A stretch of DNA of 22,663 nucleotides, taken from JBMSHD01 sp049416425. Its GTDB lineage: Bacteria > Pseudomonadota > Gammaproteobacteria > Francisellales > Francisellaceae. Each line of letters begins with the position of its first letter. Within the stretch, counting starts at the first letter, position 1. Below, one piece after another: positions 1-8,342 of this stretch. The stretch lies in NCBI GenBank assembly GCA_049416425.1, contig JBMSHD010000020.1, positions 1 to 22,663 of the forward strand. The letters run 5' to 3'. The translations under genes and the position numbers were made by a program. The notes beneath the pieces are model-generated. The model was given only the letters and a program-made list of their open reading frames with translations, searched no databases and had not been told where the DNA came from.

Positions 1-26
1 TGACAAAACGCTCGAGAAAGTAATAA

Positions 27-776
27 ATGCTAAATTTTAATAAGACAGCCCTGCACTGGCGGGTTCATCATATTCGTTATCGCCATGAACACAAGCTGTG
101 GCAATTCAGTGACAAAAATAAGATCCTGGGCGTGGTGGTGAATACATTTCAGCTTGAGTATTTATTTGTTTATTTGTGTATGCATGGTGCACACAGTCGC
201 TGGAAGCGATTGAGCTGGCTTGTGGATGTCAAAGATTGCTATATGAAATTTGAACCGGTCTTGAATTTTGCCGAGGTCATCAGATTGGCTGAGCAGTTAG
301 GGCTTATGCGTCCACTGTGTCAGGCGGCTGTCCTGCTTAAACAACTGTTTGCGATCGATGTGATGCAATATTTCAAGGCTAGCGATGCGGTTTATTTTAT
401 GCCCGGGGCATTAAAGCGGCACCGATTCTATATCGATATGGCTTTGGATAATATCTTCAATCAGTCCTTAGAGCGACCGTTGAGTCTGTCTATCTCTGGC
501 ATTAAACAACGTCTGTTATGGCTTAGATATGATTATTTTATCTATGAAAAATCGATATGGGGATTGATTATAAAGCCCTGGAGCGCGAGTTTCATGCGTT
601 TATGGGCTCGATTTACGTTTACGGGCTATTGGCATATTCTGTATTATCCCTTGGCGTTTTTTCACCAAATGTATCAAAAGTCATCGTCTGTTTTTGCCGC
701 CTTTGGTCGCCTTGTGAGGAAAAAGGCAGTGAAATCACATGATCTGCCCATAAAACTTCCTCATGGCGATGACTGA
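27..776 (+). CDS. C-terminal part of an NTP_transf_5-type nucleotidyltransferase (truncated or frameshifted)
   Basis: The 249 residues resemble the C-terminal two thirds of the uncharacterised nucleotidyltransferase family PF14907. The LHWRV motif lies at residues 9-13 and the YLCMHGAHSRWKRLSWLVDV block at about 49-68, followed by a helical, aromatic-rich tail. The N-terminal nucleotidyltransferase core, normally about 100 residues before LHWR, is absent. Two in-frame TAA codons lie immediately before the ATG, and no ribosome binding site is visible. The +2 frame is open from base 2 to 37; removing one T from the run at 35-38 would join it in frame to this ORF, so a frameshift or sequencing error is plausible. 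The 3' end overlaps the opposing ABC exporter gene by 158 bases. Such proteins accompany HprK-like and PqqD genes in some lasso-peptide loci. The family call is good; whether the gene is functional is unclear. Confidence 0.6.
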   Translation: MLNFNKTALHWRVHHIRYRHEHKLWQFSDKNKILGVVVNTFQLEYLFVYLCMHGAHSRWKRLSWLVDVKDCYMKFEPVLNFAEVIRLAEQLGLMRPLCQAAVLLKQLFAIDVMQYFKASDAVYFMPGALKRHRFYIDMALDNIFNQSLERPLSLSISGIKQRLLWLRYDYFIYEKSIWGLIIKPWSASFMRLWARFTFTGYWHILYYPLAFFHQMYQKSSSVFAAFGRLVRKKAVKSHDLPIKLPHGDD

Positions 777-2436
777 TAAAAATAATGGTCAGTTGATGTT
801 TTAGTCGTTGCAAAATTGAGACGATACTCTCCTCGGCCAGTCTGTCTAAAGCATGGGTTGCTTCATCGAGAATCAACAGTTCGGGTTCACGCAGCAGCGC
901 CCTGGCGATAAGCAGTTTTTGACGCTGTCCTCCGGATAGATTGGCGGCTTTATCGGCAAGCCTGCTGTGAAGACCATCGGGCAGCGCATTGACAAATTTA
1001 TCGGCCTCTACAGATTTAAGAACCTGCCATATTCTGGCGGTTGTGATAGTAGGCTGATTCGACAGGTAGCATAGATTATCATAGACAGAACCGTTTATCA
1101 GCAGGCTGTCTTGAGCAATATAGGCGATTTTATTCTGCCATGAGTCGATGGTATTCTCATCAAGCAAAATGCCTTTGATATAAAGTGCCCCAGAGTCTGG
1201 TTTCAAAAGACCACAGATCAGCTCAACCATCGTGGTTTTACCCATGCCAGATCGGCCTTTGATCCAGCTGATCTTTCTGTAAGGGATCGAAAAGCAGACT
1301 TGATGAAACAGTGTGTTTCCTTTAAGATGGCCAAAGCTTAAATCCTGTGCATGGATTAAGGCCTCTGTGGTTTGAAGATTGAGATCGTCGATGGGATCTG
1401 TCGAGTTGGAGTTGCTTTCTTCCTGCTTTAATTTAACCGTGGTGTTTGATATCGTTGTCATCATCTCACGGTAGCAGCGATATCCTGGCAGTGTGTTTAA
1501 GAGAATCTGCCAGTATTGCTGAATCCGAGTGAGACTGCCGCTTATTCTGGTGAAGATGACAAGCAGCACCATCAGACGATCGAGAGCGATTTGAAAGTAG
1601 TAAAATGACAGATAAACGATAAGACTAAATCCGATGGCAGCGGCGATGGCATAAAAAAGCGTGTTAAATGACTGCAGATGACTGAACTGACGTTGTGTTA
1701 GCTTTAGATCATTGTCCTGTTGTTGAAATTGAGTGTTTAGTGTGTCGCTCATACCATAACATTTGGCGATCTTGAGGCTGATGAGCTGATCATTGAGAAG
1801 ACGATAGAGGCGTTGATTGAGTGCGTGGGTTTGTTGCCCGAGTCCTGCCGCTTTCTTGAATTGGAAACTCAGTAGGCCAAACAGAAAAATGCCGATGGTC
1901 AGTGCACTAAGAGTCAGAGGGGGTGATAGCATAAACGCGCTGATTATATAACCTATAAGCACAAAGCACAGTGCCAGTGTTGAGATTAGCATGTTGACAC
2001 CGGCACTGATTTTATCGGCTTCTTTGGTTATCAGTTCCGTGATTTTACTGTGCTCAAATGTGAGCATGTAAGACCAGTCCAGCTCAAGATACCCTCGATA
2101 CAGTCGTTGGCGCAGACGGCTGCTGAAGCTAAGCTGCAATTTTATGCTGAAGTGTCGGGTCATAAACTGAATCCCTGCCGCCATGCTGATAATCAGAATA
2201 TAGATAAGCAATAGGGTACTTAGTTTATTGATGGTCACGCTCAATTTTAAAACTGGTATTGTCCAGCCGATGAGTTGATGTGTCTGAAAGATGGAGAGTA
2301 AAGGCTCAAGCATCAACAGGCTGATGCTTTGGGTGATGCCGTTGATAATCATCAGGATCAATACGCCGACAGCAAGTATTGGGTTGGTCTTAAAAACATG
2401 GCAAAGAAAGTCTCTAGTCAAAAGCGATTGTCTCAT
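619..2436 (-). CDS. ABC transporter with fused permease and ATPase domains, probable peptide exporter
   Basis: This 605-residue half-transporter has an N-terminal membrane domain (residues about 15-320, several hydrophobic segments) and a C-terminal ATPase. Visible ATPase motifs are Walker A GRSGMGKTT (about 394-402), the Q-loop AQDSLL, signature LSGGQ (about 500-504), Walker B LLILDEATHALD (about 516-527) and the H-loop SHR (about 555-557). No N-terminal C39 peptidase domain is present, so it should export an already cleaved product, like McjD-type or other RiPP exporters. It starts 6 bases after the PqqD-like gene and is the last gene of the leftward operon. The last ~45 residues are polar and extend past the usual ATPase end, where the gene overlaps the convergent nucleotidyltransferase gene. 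The family is certain; the cargo is inferred from context. Confidence 0.9.
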   Translation of the reverse strand: MRQSLLTRDFLCHVFKTNPILAVGVLILMIINGITQSISLLMLEPLLSIFQTHQLIGWTIPVLKLSVTINKLSTLLLIYILIISMAAGIQFMTRHFSIKLQLSFSSRLRQRLYRGYLELDWSYMLTFEHSKITELITKEADKISAGVNMLISTLALCFVLIGYIISAFMLSPPLTLSALTIGIFLFGLLSFQFKKAAGLGQQTHALNQRLYRLLNDQLISLKIAKCYGMSDTLNTQFQQQDNDLKLTQRQFSHLQSFNTLFYAIAAAIGFSLIVYLSFYYFQIALDRLMVLLVIFTRISGSLTRIQQYWQILLNTLPGYRCYREMMTTISNTTVKLKQEESNSNSTDPIDDLNLQTTEALIHAQDLSFGHLKGNTLFHQVCFSIPYRKISWIKGRSGMGKTTMVELICGLLKPDSGALYIKGILLDENTIDSWQNKIAYIAQDSLLINGSVYDNLCYLSNQPTITTARIWQVLKSVEADKFVNALPDGLHSRLADKAANLSGGQRQKLLIARALLREPELLILDEATHALDRLAEESIVSILQRLKHQLTIIFISHRHEEVLWADHVISLPFSSQGDQRRQKQTMTFDTFGEKTPRDNTEYANSP

Positions 2437-2442
2437 GTTGTC

Positions 2443-2724
2443 TCAAGCGACGATGTGAATAAGGTTTTTCTGTAACAGCTGATCGAGAAAGCCAAGCGTT
2501 TCGGTGCAAAAATCATGATCGTCAACCTGGTAGTCCTGCTCGATTAAGGTGAGCAGATCAGATAGTGAGATCGGTTTCTCCAGCCATCGCCAGATGTCGC
2601 TGGCAACTGGATTTAATGCATAATATTCACCATTTTCAATGCTCATCAACAGACGTTCATCATCGACGGTGGCATCAGGAATATCATCCTTTCGTTGAAT
2701 GAGATTGTCGGGTTTAATCAACAT
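2443..2724 (-). CDS. PqqD-family peptide chaperone (RiPP recognition element)
   Basis: This 93-residue protein fits the PqqD fold throughout: DDERLLMSIENGEYYALNPV (residues about 21-40) matches the conserved strand pair ending in YxLN, then SDIWRWL, and a C-terminal winged helix ending in FLDQLLQKNLIHIV. PqqD-like domains bind the leader of a precursor peptide and present it to a modifying enzyme; in lasso-peptide loci the free-standing version is called B1. The start ATG is preceded by a strong GGAGG seven bases upstream and overlaps the end of the HprK-like gene by 7 bases, which points to translational coupling. The precursor it would bind is not in the window. Confidence 0.9.
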   Translation of the reverse strand: MLIKPDNLIQRKDDIPDATVDDERLLMSIENGEYYALNPVASDIWRWLEKPISLSDLLTLIEQDYQVDDHDFCTETLGFLDQLLQKNLIHIVA

Positions 2725-3617
2725 AGGTTGTCCTCCATGTGTAGGTTATTAGCAAAAATAAATTGCATAAGTGAGGTCAAATTGAAACCGGAATTTGGGC
2801 GTTTCAGACACATCAATGAAGTTTGCTTTAGCAGGTTCTCACAGTGTTTGAAATGCATCTGAAGATGATTGAGCTCATGATAGAGCTCATGGCGAAACGC
2901 GTGTTCATTGAGTGCTGAGAGCTTCTCAAATGCCGTCATCGATTCGAGTCTGCTATGGGTAGTATCGTCAGGTTTAAGCAGCATAAGCATCTGGATTTCA
3001 AGCGGATGATTGGTTGATGAGTCGTTGTCGATAAAATACTTATCGATATCGCCGCGTACGGCTTTGAGTTCCCGGGTGTTTTTCCCCAGCTTTAAGGCGG
3101 CTTCACGCCAGATTTTAAAATGGGTCTGAGCGGGATAGACCCGAGCTTGATTTCGTGAGTCAAAGCCAATCGCACATAAATCATCGGCGGCAACCTCATA
3201 ACCTTGTTGATGAAATCCTAGAGCCAGCGTGGATTTCCCAACACCACTGTCACCCAAAAAAATCAAGGCTCGGTGATTAATAATGACGGCGGAGGCGTGT
3301 AAGATCAAAAAACCTCGTTGCAGAAGCAATAAGGCAAAGACGGTAGAGCAGAGAAACAATCCCAGCATCTGTGCATCGACTCGATTATCCGTCACCAGGC
3401 GTATCTCTCTACCTTGAATGATTTTAAAGTGAGCGATATTGGCGATATCAAGCAGGATAAGATCATTATATGGACGTTTGAGGCTTGTTGTGTTGATATA
3501 AGCGTTTGCTTCTATGATGATATGAATGTCGGCAGATGATGGTTTTGAAATGACTCTAAAGCTTGGCAACACAACGTCACAGCAGACGGTCAGACCAAAG
3601 GCCTGATAGTAAAGCAT
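2718..3617 (-). CDS. HPr kinase/phosphorylase-like protein of the RiPP (lasso-peptide) type
   Basis: The 299-residue protein contains HASAV (107-111), a P-loop LGDSGVGKST (121-130) and a DD pair in VAADDLCAI (142-150), the arrangement of the HprK C-terminal catalytic domain. The N-terminal ~100 residues differ from the HprK N-domain and open with LYYQAFGLTV, like the HprK homologues in lasso-peptide clusters. In paeninodin-type clusters such kinases phosphorylate the precursor's C-terminal Ser. The ATG at 3617 was chosen over an in-frame TTG two codons earlier because family alignment begins there; neither has a clear ribosome binding site. It is first in the operon with the PqqD-like and ABC genes. 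Only 72 bases separate it from trmB, with no room for a precursor gene. The substrate is unknown. Confidence 0.85.
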   Translation of the reverse strand: MLYYQAFGLTVCCDVVLPSFRVISKPSSADIHIIIEANAYINTTSLKRPYNDLILLDIANIAHFKIIQGREIRLVTDNRVDAQMLGLFLCSTVFALLLLQRGFLILHASAVIINHRALIFLGDSGVGKSTLALGFHQQGYEVAADDLCAIGFDSRNQARVYPAQTHFKIWREAALKLGKNTRELKAVRGDIDKYFIDNDSSTNHPLEIQMLMLLKPDDTTHSRLESMTAFEKLSALNEHAFRHELYHELNHLQMHFKHCENLLKQTSLMCLKRPNSGFNLTSLMQFIFANNLHMEDNLC

Positions 3618-3645
3618 AGGCAAAAAAGTTTTATTTTTTCATAAG

Positions 3646-3673
3646 ATAATCTTAAACGTTATCGGAAAAACAA
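3646..3673 (-). promoter_or_regulatory. weak candidate promoter for the HprK-PqqD-ABC operon
   Basis: On the minus strand TTGTTT (3673-3668) and GATTAT (3651-3646) are separated by 16 bases, in the gap between trmB and the HprK-like gene. Both hexamers are imperfect. The operon could instead be read through from trmB, since no terminator is visible in between. Confidence 0.3.
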
Positions 3674-3689
3674 TATAGTATGTTATAGC

Positions 3690-4382
3690 CTATTTTTTAT
3701 GGACAATAATATCCCAAACACCATGGTTTAGGCGTTGTCCACGCTGTTCAAACTTGGTCAGTGGTCTTGATTCTGGTCGTGGGGCAAAGCCTTCGTGAGC
3801 ATTTGTCAGTGATGGGTTTTGTTTAAAAAGGGCAAGCACTTCATCGGCATAATGCTGCCAGTCGGAGGCGAAGTGAATGAAACCCTTTTTCTCAAGCTTT
3901 AGCGTCAGCAGTTCAATAAATTCAGCATTGATCAGACGGCGCTTATGGTGACGTTTTTTATGCCAGGGATCGGGAAAGAAGATTTGCAGACCAAAGAGGG
4001 TATTATCGAGAATTTTATGTTTGAGGACGTCAACGGCATCGTGCTGTATGACCATAATATTGGCGAGCTCTAGTGTATGAATCTTATCGAGGATATTACC
4101 AACACCGGCTTCATGAACCTCGATACCCAGATAATTAAAGTGTGGATTTCTCTGCGCCATTTCAATCAGGCTGGTTCCCATGCCAAAGCCAATTTCGACA
4201 ATCAATGGTTGTTTTTGGGCAAATAAGGTATCGACATCGATTTGGCTCTGATACGGAATCAGATAGTGATCTGCATAATGCTCAAGTGCGTATTGTTGTA
4301 ATTTGGTCACTCTGCCGGCGCGCTTGACATAGCTTTTAATCGTTCTTAAGGGTTTTTGTGGTGGCCTTGGATCATCGCTCAT
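3690..4382 (-). CDS. trmB: tRNA (guanine-N7)-methyltransferase TrmB
   Basis: TrmB uses S-adenosylmethionine to methylate G46 in the variable loop of tRNAs. The 230 residues show the SAM-binding motif EIGFGMG (63-69), the acidic IEVHEAG after the second strand (87-93), the family hallmark FFPDPWHKKRHHKRRL (135-150) and the C-terminal TKFEQRG tRNA-recognition motif. Length matches the family (E. coli TrmB is 239 residues). The ATG lacks a strong ribosome binding site. It is transcribed in the same direction as the HprK-like operon and lies downstream of the SPOR-protein gene with a gap of 78 bases. Confidence 0.96.
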   Translation of the reverse strand: MSDDPRPPQKPLRTIKSYVKRAGRVTKLQQYALEHYADHYLIPYQSQIDVDTLFAQKQPLIVEIGFGMGTSLIEMAQRNPHFNYLGIEVHEAGVGNILDKIHTLELANIMVIQHDAVDVLKHKILDNTLFGLQIFFPDPWHKKRHHKRRLINAEFIELLTLKLEKKGFIHFASDWQHYADEVLALFKQNPSLTNAHEGFAPRPESRPLTKFEQRGQRLNHGVWDIIVHKK

Positions 4383-4460
4383 ATAACGCTTAATTTTTTC
4401 TCTCGGTCATAAAATTGATGGAGATGGTATAAGTTTTTTTTAAAAAATTCAAGTTGTGAT

Positions 4461-5174
4461 TTAGTCGTTGATTTTTTCTTTCTCGACTTGTCTTAAAAGA
4501 CTGCCTGAAATACCGGCGGATTCGACCTTGTGTTTCAGCACATCGCCTTGACGTTTGGTTTCAACAGGGCCGACATCGACACGATACCAGTCGCCCACTT
4601 TTTTGACCGTTGGCGTTAATCCGGCGAGTATGAGTTTGGCGCGCATGGCATTGGCATCGGTTTCATTTCGGTAAGAGCCGACCTGGAGCATGTAGCTATA
4701 GCGATATTCTGGATTTTCATCCTCGACATCGACATTCACCTGTTTATTGGTTAGTTTGTCGTAGAAGGTAAATTTTAAGGGCTGTTCGGTCTGTTGTGCT
4801 GTGATGTTGGCATTCTCTGCCTTCTTAGCGTCATCATCAGTGGACACGCTTGAAGCAGTGGCTGCTGTTTGCATCATTGTCTCGGGTTTTTTAGTATTGT
4901 TTGCAACAGACTTTTCAGACTCACCGTGATCAGTCAGGGTTTTGGTGATTGCTTTATCTGGTTTAGCCGTCATCGTTTTTGAAGGTGTGGCTATCGAGGG
5001 CGATTGAGTGATGGCAGGTTGTTGTTTGACAAAAAACGTGATAATGAAGACGATCACAAGCAAAAGCAGCAACAGACTGAGAAAGGCAATCCGATATCTG
5101 ACCCAATACCCTGGTCTTTCCATTTCATCAACCGACTGACCCTCTTTGTGTGCTAATTTGGCAAAGTCTCGCAT
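4461..5174 (-). CDS. SPOR-domain membrane protein, FtsN-like
   Basis: The 237 residues have a short cytoplasmic N-terminus, one membrane segment (about 28-49, leucine/isoleucine-rich) and a long Thr/Lys/Ala-rich linker (about 52-140). The C-terminal SPOR domain (about 157-232) contains YMLQVGSYRNETDANAMRAK and ends VDVGPVETKRQGDVLKHKV. SPOR domains bind denuded septal peptidoglycan, and this bitopic layout is that of FtsN and DedD. FtsN is the closer guess because of the RDFAK start and because it stands alone, but the essential FtsN periplasmic helices cannot be identified by eye. An AGGA sequence lies 9-12 bases before the ATG. The FtsI-type protein at 9273-11045 would be a partner in septal synthesis if this is FtsN. 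Confidence 0.8.
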   Translation of the reverse strand: MRDFAKLAHKEGQSVDEMERPGYWVRYRIAFLSLLLLLLVIVFIITFFVKQQPAITQSPSIATPSKTMTAKPDKAITKTLTDHGESEKSVANNTKKPETMMQTAATASSVSTDDDAKKAENANITAQQTEQPLKFTFYDKLTNKQVNVDVEDENPEYRYSYMLQVGSYRNETDANAMRAKLILAGLTPTVKKVGDWYRVDVGPVETKRQGDVLKHKVESAGISGSLLRQVEKEKIND

Positions 5175-5381
5175 GTTATAATCCTGAATCGTGACATTTT
5201 ATTTTCTTTAAGTCTACTGTTTTTAGGTGCCGTATGCCACATTCATGCTGGCTGAAGCGGCAAGATATTGTGATTAACAGGCTGACATTATATGATCTGG
5301 ATTTTTGCCTGATGGGAAAAAGATCGTGCATTAAATTAAAACAGATAAAGTTAATAAAAGGCAAAATCTAACAGCCATTGT

Positions 5382-5410
5382 TTGTGCCGCTGACAGAATT
5401 TGGCTACAAT
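5382..5410 (+). promoter_or_regulatory. sigma70-type promoter for the AI-2E family gene and recJ-epmA
   Basis: TTGTGC (5382-5387) and TACAAT (5405-5410) are separated by an ideal 17 bases. Transcription would begin near 5417, leaving a leader of about 24 bases before the ATG at 5441. The rest of the 266-base gap between the SPOR gene and this gene shows a possible minus-strand -10 (TATAAT, complement of 5287-5292) without a good -35, and no other recognisable element. Confidence 0.6.
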
Positions 5411-5440
5411 GCCTGTAATGATTTCAGCTTCGGTATGTGA

Positions 5441-6538
5441 ATGTTTAGACTGATTAAACAATGGTATTATGCCAAATTTGACAGCAATGAGCCGGCTATT
5501 TTTCTCGTTACCTCTATTCTGGCGGTACTGGTTATTCTGTTTTTGGGCAATCTTTTGATTCCGGTGTTAGCCGGGATTGTCATCGCCTATCTTCTAGATG
5601 CGGTAGTTGGTTTTATCAGTAGGATTTTTAAAATACATCGCTTGTTGGCGGTGTATCTGGTGTTTATGCTGTTTGTGGCCATACTGGTGTTATTGCTGTT
5701 TTTTTTGCTGCCACAGATTGTGCATCAGGCCGGTGAATTCTTAAAAAGCATTCCGGCTCAAGTCAACAGCCTCAAGCAAACTGTTGCAAGCTTGGCGGAG
5801 AAGTATCCGCATGTCGTCTCACAAGGTCAGATTCAAAATACACTGGCGGCATTATCGAATGTTCAGTTTGATAAGCTGGCGACAATCTCTCAAAGTCTGA
5901 TTAAGTTTTCCATCTCCTCACTGACCAGTGTATTTACCTGGCTGGTCGATCTGTTTTTAGTGCCGATGTTGGCGTTTTTCTTTTTGAAAGATAAAGAGAC
6001 GATTATCCGCTGGTTTGTTAATATGCTGCCACAGGATCGAGGCGCTCTAGCTGAAGTCTGGGCCGATGTCAGGCCGCAGCTTGGGAATTATGTCAAAGGC
6101 AAGACTATAGAATGCGTTATCGTCGGCTTTGTCACCTATCTGGGATTTATCGTCTTCAAACTGGATTACTCGCTGCTTTTGGCGGTGCTGGTGGGTCTGT
6201 CGGTTTTTATTCCCTATATCGGCATGGTGCTGGTGACGATTCCGGTGATTTTGATTGGTCTTACTCAGTTTGGATTTAGCTCTGATTTTTTCTATATGTT
6301 TGTCATCTATCTGATCATCCAGGCGTTGGATGGTAATGTGCTGGTGCCGATTCTCTATTCCGAGGCGCTGAGCCTGCATCCGGTTGCCGTGATCGCCTCG
6401 GTATTGATTTTTGGTGGCTTGTGGGGCTTTTGGGGGCTGTTTTTTGCCATACCGCTGGCAGCACTTATTAACTCTGGCATCAAGGTGTGGATGGGACGCA
6501 AGAAAAAACCAATACTCAAAGTCGAATCAGAAGCCTGA
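5441..6538 (+). CDS. AI-2E family transporter / PerM-like membrane protein
   Basis: This 365-residue protein has the PF01594 layout: hydrophobic segments near residues 18-55 and 65-90, a soluble amphipathic stretch (about 92-150), then paired membrane helices to about 345. The C-terminal signature ALDGNVLVPILYSEAL followed by HPVAVIASVLIFGGLWGFWG is typical of the family. Members include E. coli TqsA (autoinducer-2 export), PerM and sodium/proton antiporters, so the substrate cannot be read from sequence. The start has no convincing Shine-Dalgarno. recJ follows after 13 bases, so the genes probably share a transcript. Confidence 0.92.
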   Translation: MFRLIKQWYYAKFDSNEPAIFLVTSILAVLVILFLGNLLIPVLAGIVIAYLLDAVVGFISRIFKIHRLLAVYLVFMLFVAILVLLLFFLLPQIVHQAGEFLKSIPAQVNSLKQTVASLAEKYPHVVSQGQIQNTLAALSNVQFDKLATISQSLIKFSISSLTSVFTWLVDLFLVPMLAFFFLKDKETIIRWFVNMLPQDRGALAEVWADVRPQLGNYVKGKTIECVIVGFVTYLGFIVFKLDYSLLLAVLVGLSVFIPYIGMVLVTIPVILIGLTQFGFSSDFFYMFVIYLIIQALDGNVLVPILYSEALSLHPVAVIASVLIFGGLWGFWGLFFAIPLAALINSGIKVWMGRKKKPILKVESEA

Positions 6539-6551
6539 AAAAAAGAAAAAT

Positions 6552-8342
6552 ATGACCGATCAATATACTCGTCCCTTACCGATTATCCGTACGCTAGCGC
6601 TTAATCAGATCGTTTTTAACCATCTGCTTGATCATGACATTGATGCTTTCGTTGCTTCCATCGTCGCCAGAAGAGTAAGCGATCCCGATCAGGCCTTGAA
6701 TGCATTACAGCTATCGCTTAGTAATCTGAGTTCTCCTTTTTTGATGAAAGACATGGGCAAAGCCACAGATAGACTGGTTCAAGCATTGGTCAATCAAGAG
6801 GTCATCGGCATTGAAACCGATCATGACTGCGATGGTCAGACCTCTCATGCTATTTTGTTTGAAGCGTTAAGCGCAATCTTTGGTCATCCTGAGTCAAACA
6901 TTCGATCTTATATAGGGCACCGTCTGAAAGAGGGTTATGGGTTGTCGAAAGCCTTGACGCAGCGGATTTTAGCCGACGAGATTAAACCGTCGCTTATCAT
7001 CACCGCCGATAATGGTTCAACGGACGAGCTGCAAATCGCCTTATTGAAACAGCAGGGTATCGATACCATCGTCACCGATCATCATGCCATCCCACATGAG
7101 GGGGTGCCAAAAAGTGCCGTGGCCGTGCTTAACCCTACACAATCCGGTTGCGGATATGGTGATCCCTTTATTGCCGGTTGCATGGTGGCCTGGTTGTTTA
7201 TGGCGGCGACACGCTCAAAATTAAAGCAGCAGAAACTACTGCCAGAATCGGCGATACAGCTGAGTGATCTTTTAGACTTTGTTGCCGTTGGCACTGTTGC
7301 CGATTGTGTGAGCATGTCAAAAAGCCTGAATAACCGCATTGTTGCCGGTTTCGGTATGAAGCGAATCGCCCAACAGAAACGCAAGTGCTGGAAGGCATTT
7401 GCCGAGCATTTTCATAAAGATATCAACAGCGAGCTTTTGGGTTTTATTATTGCACCACTTTTAAACAGCGATGGACGGCTCTCCGATGCCTTGTCTTCCG
7501 TCAGCTTCTTGCTGTCAAAGCACGATGATGAGGTTTATGACTGGGTTGAATTTCTGTCAAAGCAGAACAATGAACGTAAAGCGGTACAGAGACAGATGAC
7601 CGATAAGGCCATGAGTGCGGCGGCATCGGCCTATATGGCAGGAAGAAAATCAATCTGTGTTTATCTGGATGATGGGCATGCCGGAGTGCATGGTATATCG
7701 GCCAGCCGCATCAAAGATGCCTTCGGACTGCCGACGATACTATTCTCACCAAAAATGGGCGAAGATGAGATTATCACAGGATCTGCCAGAAGCATTGACG
7801 GGCTTAATATTAAACATATGCTGGATGAAGTGGCAAACACTCCGGATATCATCGTTAAATATGGCGGACATACAGGCGCGGCAGGATTGACGATTTATAA
7901 GCCTAAATTCGATGAATTTTATGCGCTCTTTGATCAATATGTCAAAGTGGAGTTGAAACGGCTTCAACTCGCGGCTGAGCCTGTGATCTATACAGAAGGG
8001 GCGCTAAAGCGTCATGAAATCACGCTTGATACCGTGGATAAAATCGCAAAACTTGAGCCTTTTGGGCGTCAGTTTGAAGCGCCAGTTTTCTGCAATACGG
8101 CGAGAATTTCTTCGTTGCGCTTTGTTGGAAAATCAAACGAACATCTGCAGATGCGGTTGACGATTGAGGGAATCCTGTTAAAAGCCATCTGGTTTTTTGC
8201 CCATGAGTTTAACCATGCCAATGACTTTGCCGAAGGTGATGAAGTCAGTGTTGTTTATCGCCTTGATAAGGAGTGTTTTAAAGATCGCCTCTATCTTAGC
8301 GCCAAGGTTGTCTATATTGAACCAAGCGGAGCGAATGCCTGA
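6552..8342 (+). CDS. recJ: single-stranded-DNA-specific exonuclease RecJ (divergent)
   Basis: RecJ degrades single-stranded DNA 5' to 3' in RecF-pathway recombination and mismatch repair. The 596-residue protein carries the DHH-family motifs in order: DHDCDG (90-95), TADNGST (151-157), TDHH (175-178), GTVAD (247-251), NSDGR (305-309, usually NAAGR), HAGVHGISASR (376-386), GSARSIDG (410-417) and GGHTGAAG (438-445). An OB-like domain follows. Metal-binding Asp and His residues are retained, but motifs I and IV and the NxxGR box depart from the consensus. The ATG at 6552 was chosen because the family alignment starts here; upstream in-frame codons overlap the previous gene. The stop shares a base with the epmA start (TGATG), implying coupling. 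Confidence 0.92.
   Translation: MTDQYTRPLPIIRTLALNQIVFNHLLDHDIDAFVASIVARRVSDPDQALNALQLSLSNLSSPFLMKDMGKATDRLVQALVNQEVIGIETDHDCDGQTSHAILFEALSAIFGHPESNIRSYIGHRLKEGYGLSKALTQRILADEIKPSLIITADNGSTDELQIALLKQQGIDTIVTDHHAIPHEGVPKSAVAVLNPTQSGCGYGDPFIAGCMVAWLFMAATRSKLKQQKLLPESAIQLSDLLDFVAVGTVADCVSMSKSLNNRIVAGFGMKRIAQQKRKCWKAFAEHFHKDINSELLGFIIAPLLNSDGRLSDALSSVSFLLSKHDDEVYDWVEFLSKQNNERKAVQRQMTDKAMSAAASAYMAGRKSICVYLDDGHAGVHGISASRIKDAFGLPTILFSPKMGEDEIITGSARSIDGLNIKHMLDEVANTPDIIVKYGGHTGAAGLTIYKPKFDEFYALFDQYVKVELKRLQLAAEPVIYTEGALKRHEITLDTVDKIAKLEPFGRQFEAPVFCNTARISSLRFVGKSNEHLQMRLTIEGILLKAIWFFAHEFNHANDFAEGDEVSVVYRLDKECFKDRLYLSAKVVYIEPSGANA

Noticed and set aside
3646..3665. GATAA...TTATC imperfect inverted repeat near the HprK-like gene promoter
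   Set aside because: Arms are only five bases and AT-rich; expected by chance in this sequence.
3624..3689. Search for a RiPP precursor gene between trmB and the HprK-like gene
   Set aside because: Only a three-codon ATG-AAA-AAA-TAA is present on the coding strand; too short for a precursor peptide.
5176..5364. A 62-codon minus-strand open frame upstream of the SPOR protein
   Set aside because: No family resemblance and no ribosome binding site; the region looks like AT-rich intergenic sequence with promoters.
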